Part shown: piece by piece, positions 6,359-6,819 of the stretch | Layout: every line of letters starts with the position of its first letter | How positions within the stretch are numbered: the first letter of the stretch is position 1 | Source: JBAXRT01 sp037131065 | GTDB taxonomy: Bacteria; Bacteroidota; Bacteroidia; Bacteroidales; FEN-979 | Assembly: GCA_037131065.1 (NCBI GenBank) | Contig: JBAXRT010000146.1 | Span: 1-6,819, forward strand | Length of the DNA stretch: 6,819 nt | Direction: 5' to 3' | Made by a program: the position numbers and the translations under genes | The notes under the pieces: model-generated | What the model saw: only the letters and a program-made list of their open reading frames with translations | Told to the model about the DNA's origin: nothing | Databases searched by the model: none

Positions 6359-6819
6359 ATGATGCAGCAACTGAATTTACCGGGCTATGAACCCAGGGTC
6401 AGGGAAGATCATAAGGGGAAAATGGAGATCTTCGATGGCTTCCGCAGGAAGTTTGTCAGGCTTACCCCCGAGGAGTGGGTGAGGCAGCACTTCCTGAATT
6501 TCCTGGTCACATCTAAAGCATACCCGGCATCGGTCATTGTAGTTGAGGCTTTTCTCACCGTTAACCGGTTAAAAATGCGCTGCGATATCCTGGCATACGG
6601 TCCCGGAAAAAAGCCGGTCCTGGTGGTTGAATGCAAGGCTCCTGAAATTGAGATCACACAGGGTGTTTTTGACCAGGTTGCGAGGTACAACATGACCCTC
6701 ATGGTCGATCACCTGGTGGTGACAAACGGGCTTCAGCACTATGCCTGCCGGATCGATCATCGCAAAAAGTCGTTCGAATTTCTTAAGGATGTGCCGGAGT
6801 ACAAAGAAGTCATTAGTCA
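6359..6819 (+). CDS. Solitary HsdR N-terminal (PD-(D/E)xK) domain protein, 3' end outside window
   Basis: Resembles the type I restriction enzyme R-subunit N-terminal domain (HSDR_N family). The 153 residues visible have no stop codon. Seen: an N-terminal QLNLPGYEPRVRE; TPEEWVRQHFLNFLV (36-50), typical of the family; and the nuclease signature D76 (RCDILAY), E91-x-K93 (VVECKAPE) and a QxxxY motif, Q106 to Y110 (QVARY), followed by NMTLMVDHLVVTNG. These are all the residues expected of an active PD-(D/E)xK core. The usual stand-alone Bacteroidota proteins are about 150-165 residues, so the end is probably just beyond the window; a longer R subunit with a helicase cannot be excluded. Start: 6359 or 6362 (MMQQLNLP), chosen from the family N-terminus; an in-frame ATG at 6308 would add 17 residues. 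It is divergent from amn-holA. I know of no firmly established function for the stand-alone form. Confidence 0.87.
   Translation, partial: MMQQLNLPGYEPRVREDHKGKMEIFDGFRRKFVRLTPEEWVRQHFLNFLVTSKAYPASVIVVEAFLTVNRLKMRCDILAYGPGKKPVLVVECKAPEIEITQGVFDQVARYNMTLMVDHLVVTNGLQHYACRIDHRKKSFEFLKDVPEYKEVIS

Noticed and set aside
6342..6362. Tiny frame starting at ATG 6342 and ending in TGA overlapping the downstream ATG, as a coupled leader peptide
   Set aside because: Only six codons and no regulatory structure visible; the ATG is part of the TATGTTTG box and the overlap is probably accidental.
6561..6572. Perfect 12-bp palindrome TTAACCGGTTAA
   Set aside because: It sits inside the nuclease-domain coding sequence, and a 12-bp palindrome is expected about once or twice by chance in a window this size.
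6359..6819. A complete type I restriction-modification locus at the right end
   Set aside because: Only the nuclease domain is visible, its length and N-terminus match stand-alone family members, and no hsdM, hsdS or helicase motif lies in the window.
1..6819. CRISPR arrays, tRNA or rRNA genes, insertion sequences or phage genes
   Set aside because: No spaced direct repeats of CRISPR size, no transposase or integrase motifs, and no recognisable RNA-gene sequence seen by eye.

Overview
The window looks like chromosomal DNA of an uncultured member of the Bacteroidota, most likely Bacteroidales. Three things point there: a short AMP nucleosidase of the Bacteroidota type, a stand-alone HsdR N-terminal-domain protein beside an amn-holA pair, and TAnnTTTG promoter-like boxes with generally weak Shine-Dalgarno sequences. 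The assignment comes from recognising gene families and context, not from a marker gene.

Layout. Positions 1-732 (+) hold the 3' part of a YdfG-like short-chain dehydrogenase; only the first few residues lie outside the window. Positions 733-867 are a non-coding gap with an unusual array of about 8-bp repeats in inverted orientation, followed by a T-tract. It probably forms a long imperfect hairpin and may end the dehydrogenase transcript. Positions 868-2634 and 2644-4446 (+) hold two tandem paralogous long-chain fatty acyl-CoA synthetases, 9 bp apart and almost certainly co-transcribed. Convergent to them on the minus strand is a two-gene unit: a short AMP nucleosidase (5498-6271) upstream of holA, the DNA polymerase III delta subunit (4443-5459). 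The stop codons of the second synthetase and holA interlock in one TTAA. Positions 6272-6358 are a compact divergent promoter region with one TAnnTTTG match in each direction. From 6359 (+) to the window edge runs an HsdR_N-type PD-(D/E)xK nuclease-domain gene, truncated at or near its end.

Functionally, the two synthetases activate fatty acids to acyl-CoA for lipid synthesis or oxidation. AMP nucleosidase and HolA serve purine salvage and clamp loading. The solitary nuclease-fold protein has no visible methylase, specificity or helicase partner here and is the least understood gene. Nothing in the window amounts to a clearly new multi-gene system. The best leads are the lone HsdR_N protein with its divergent promoter region, and the 8-bp repeat hairpin.
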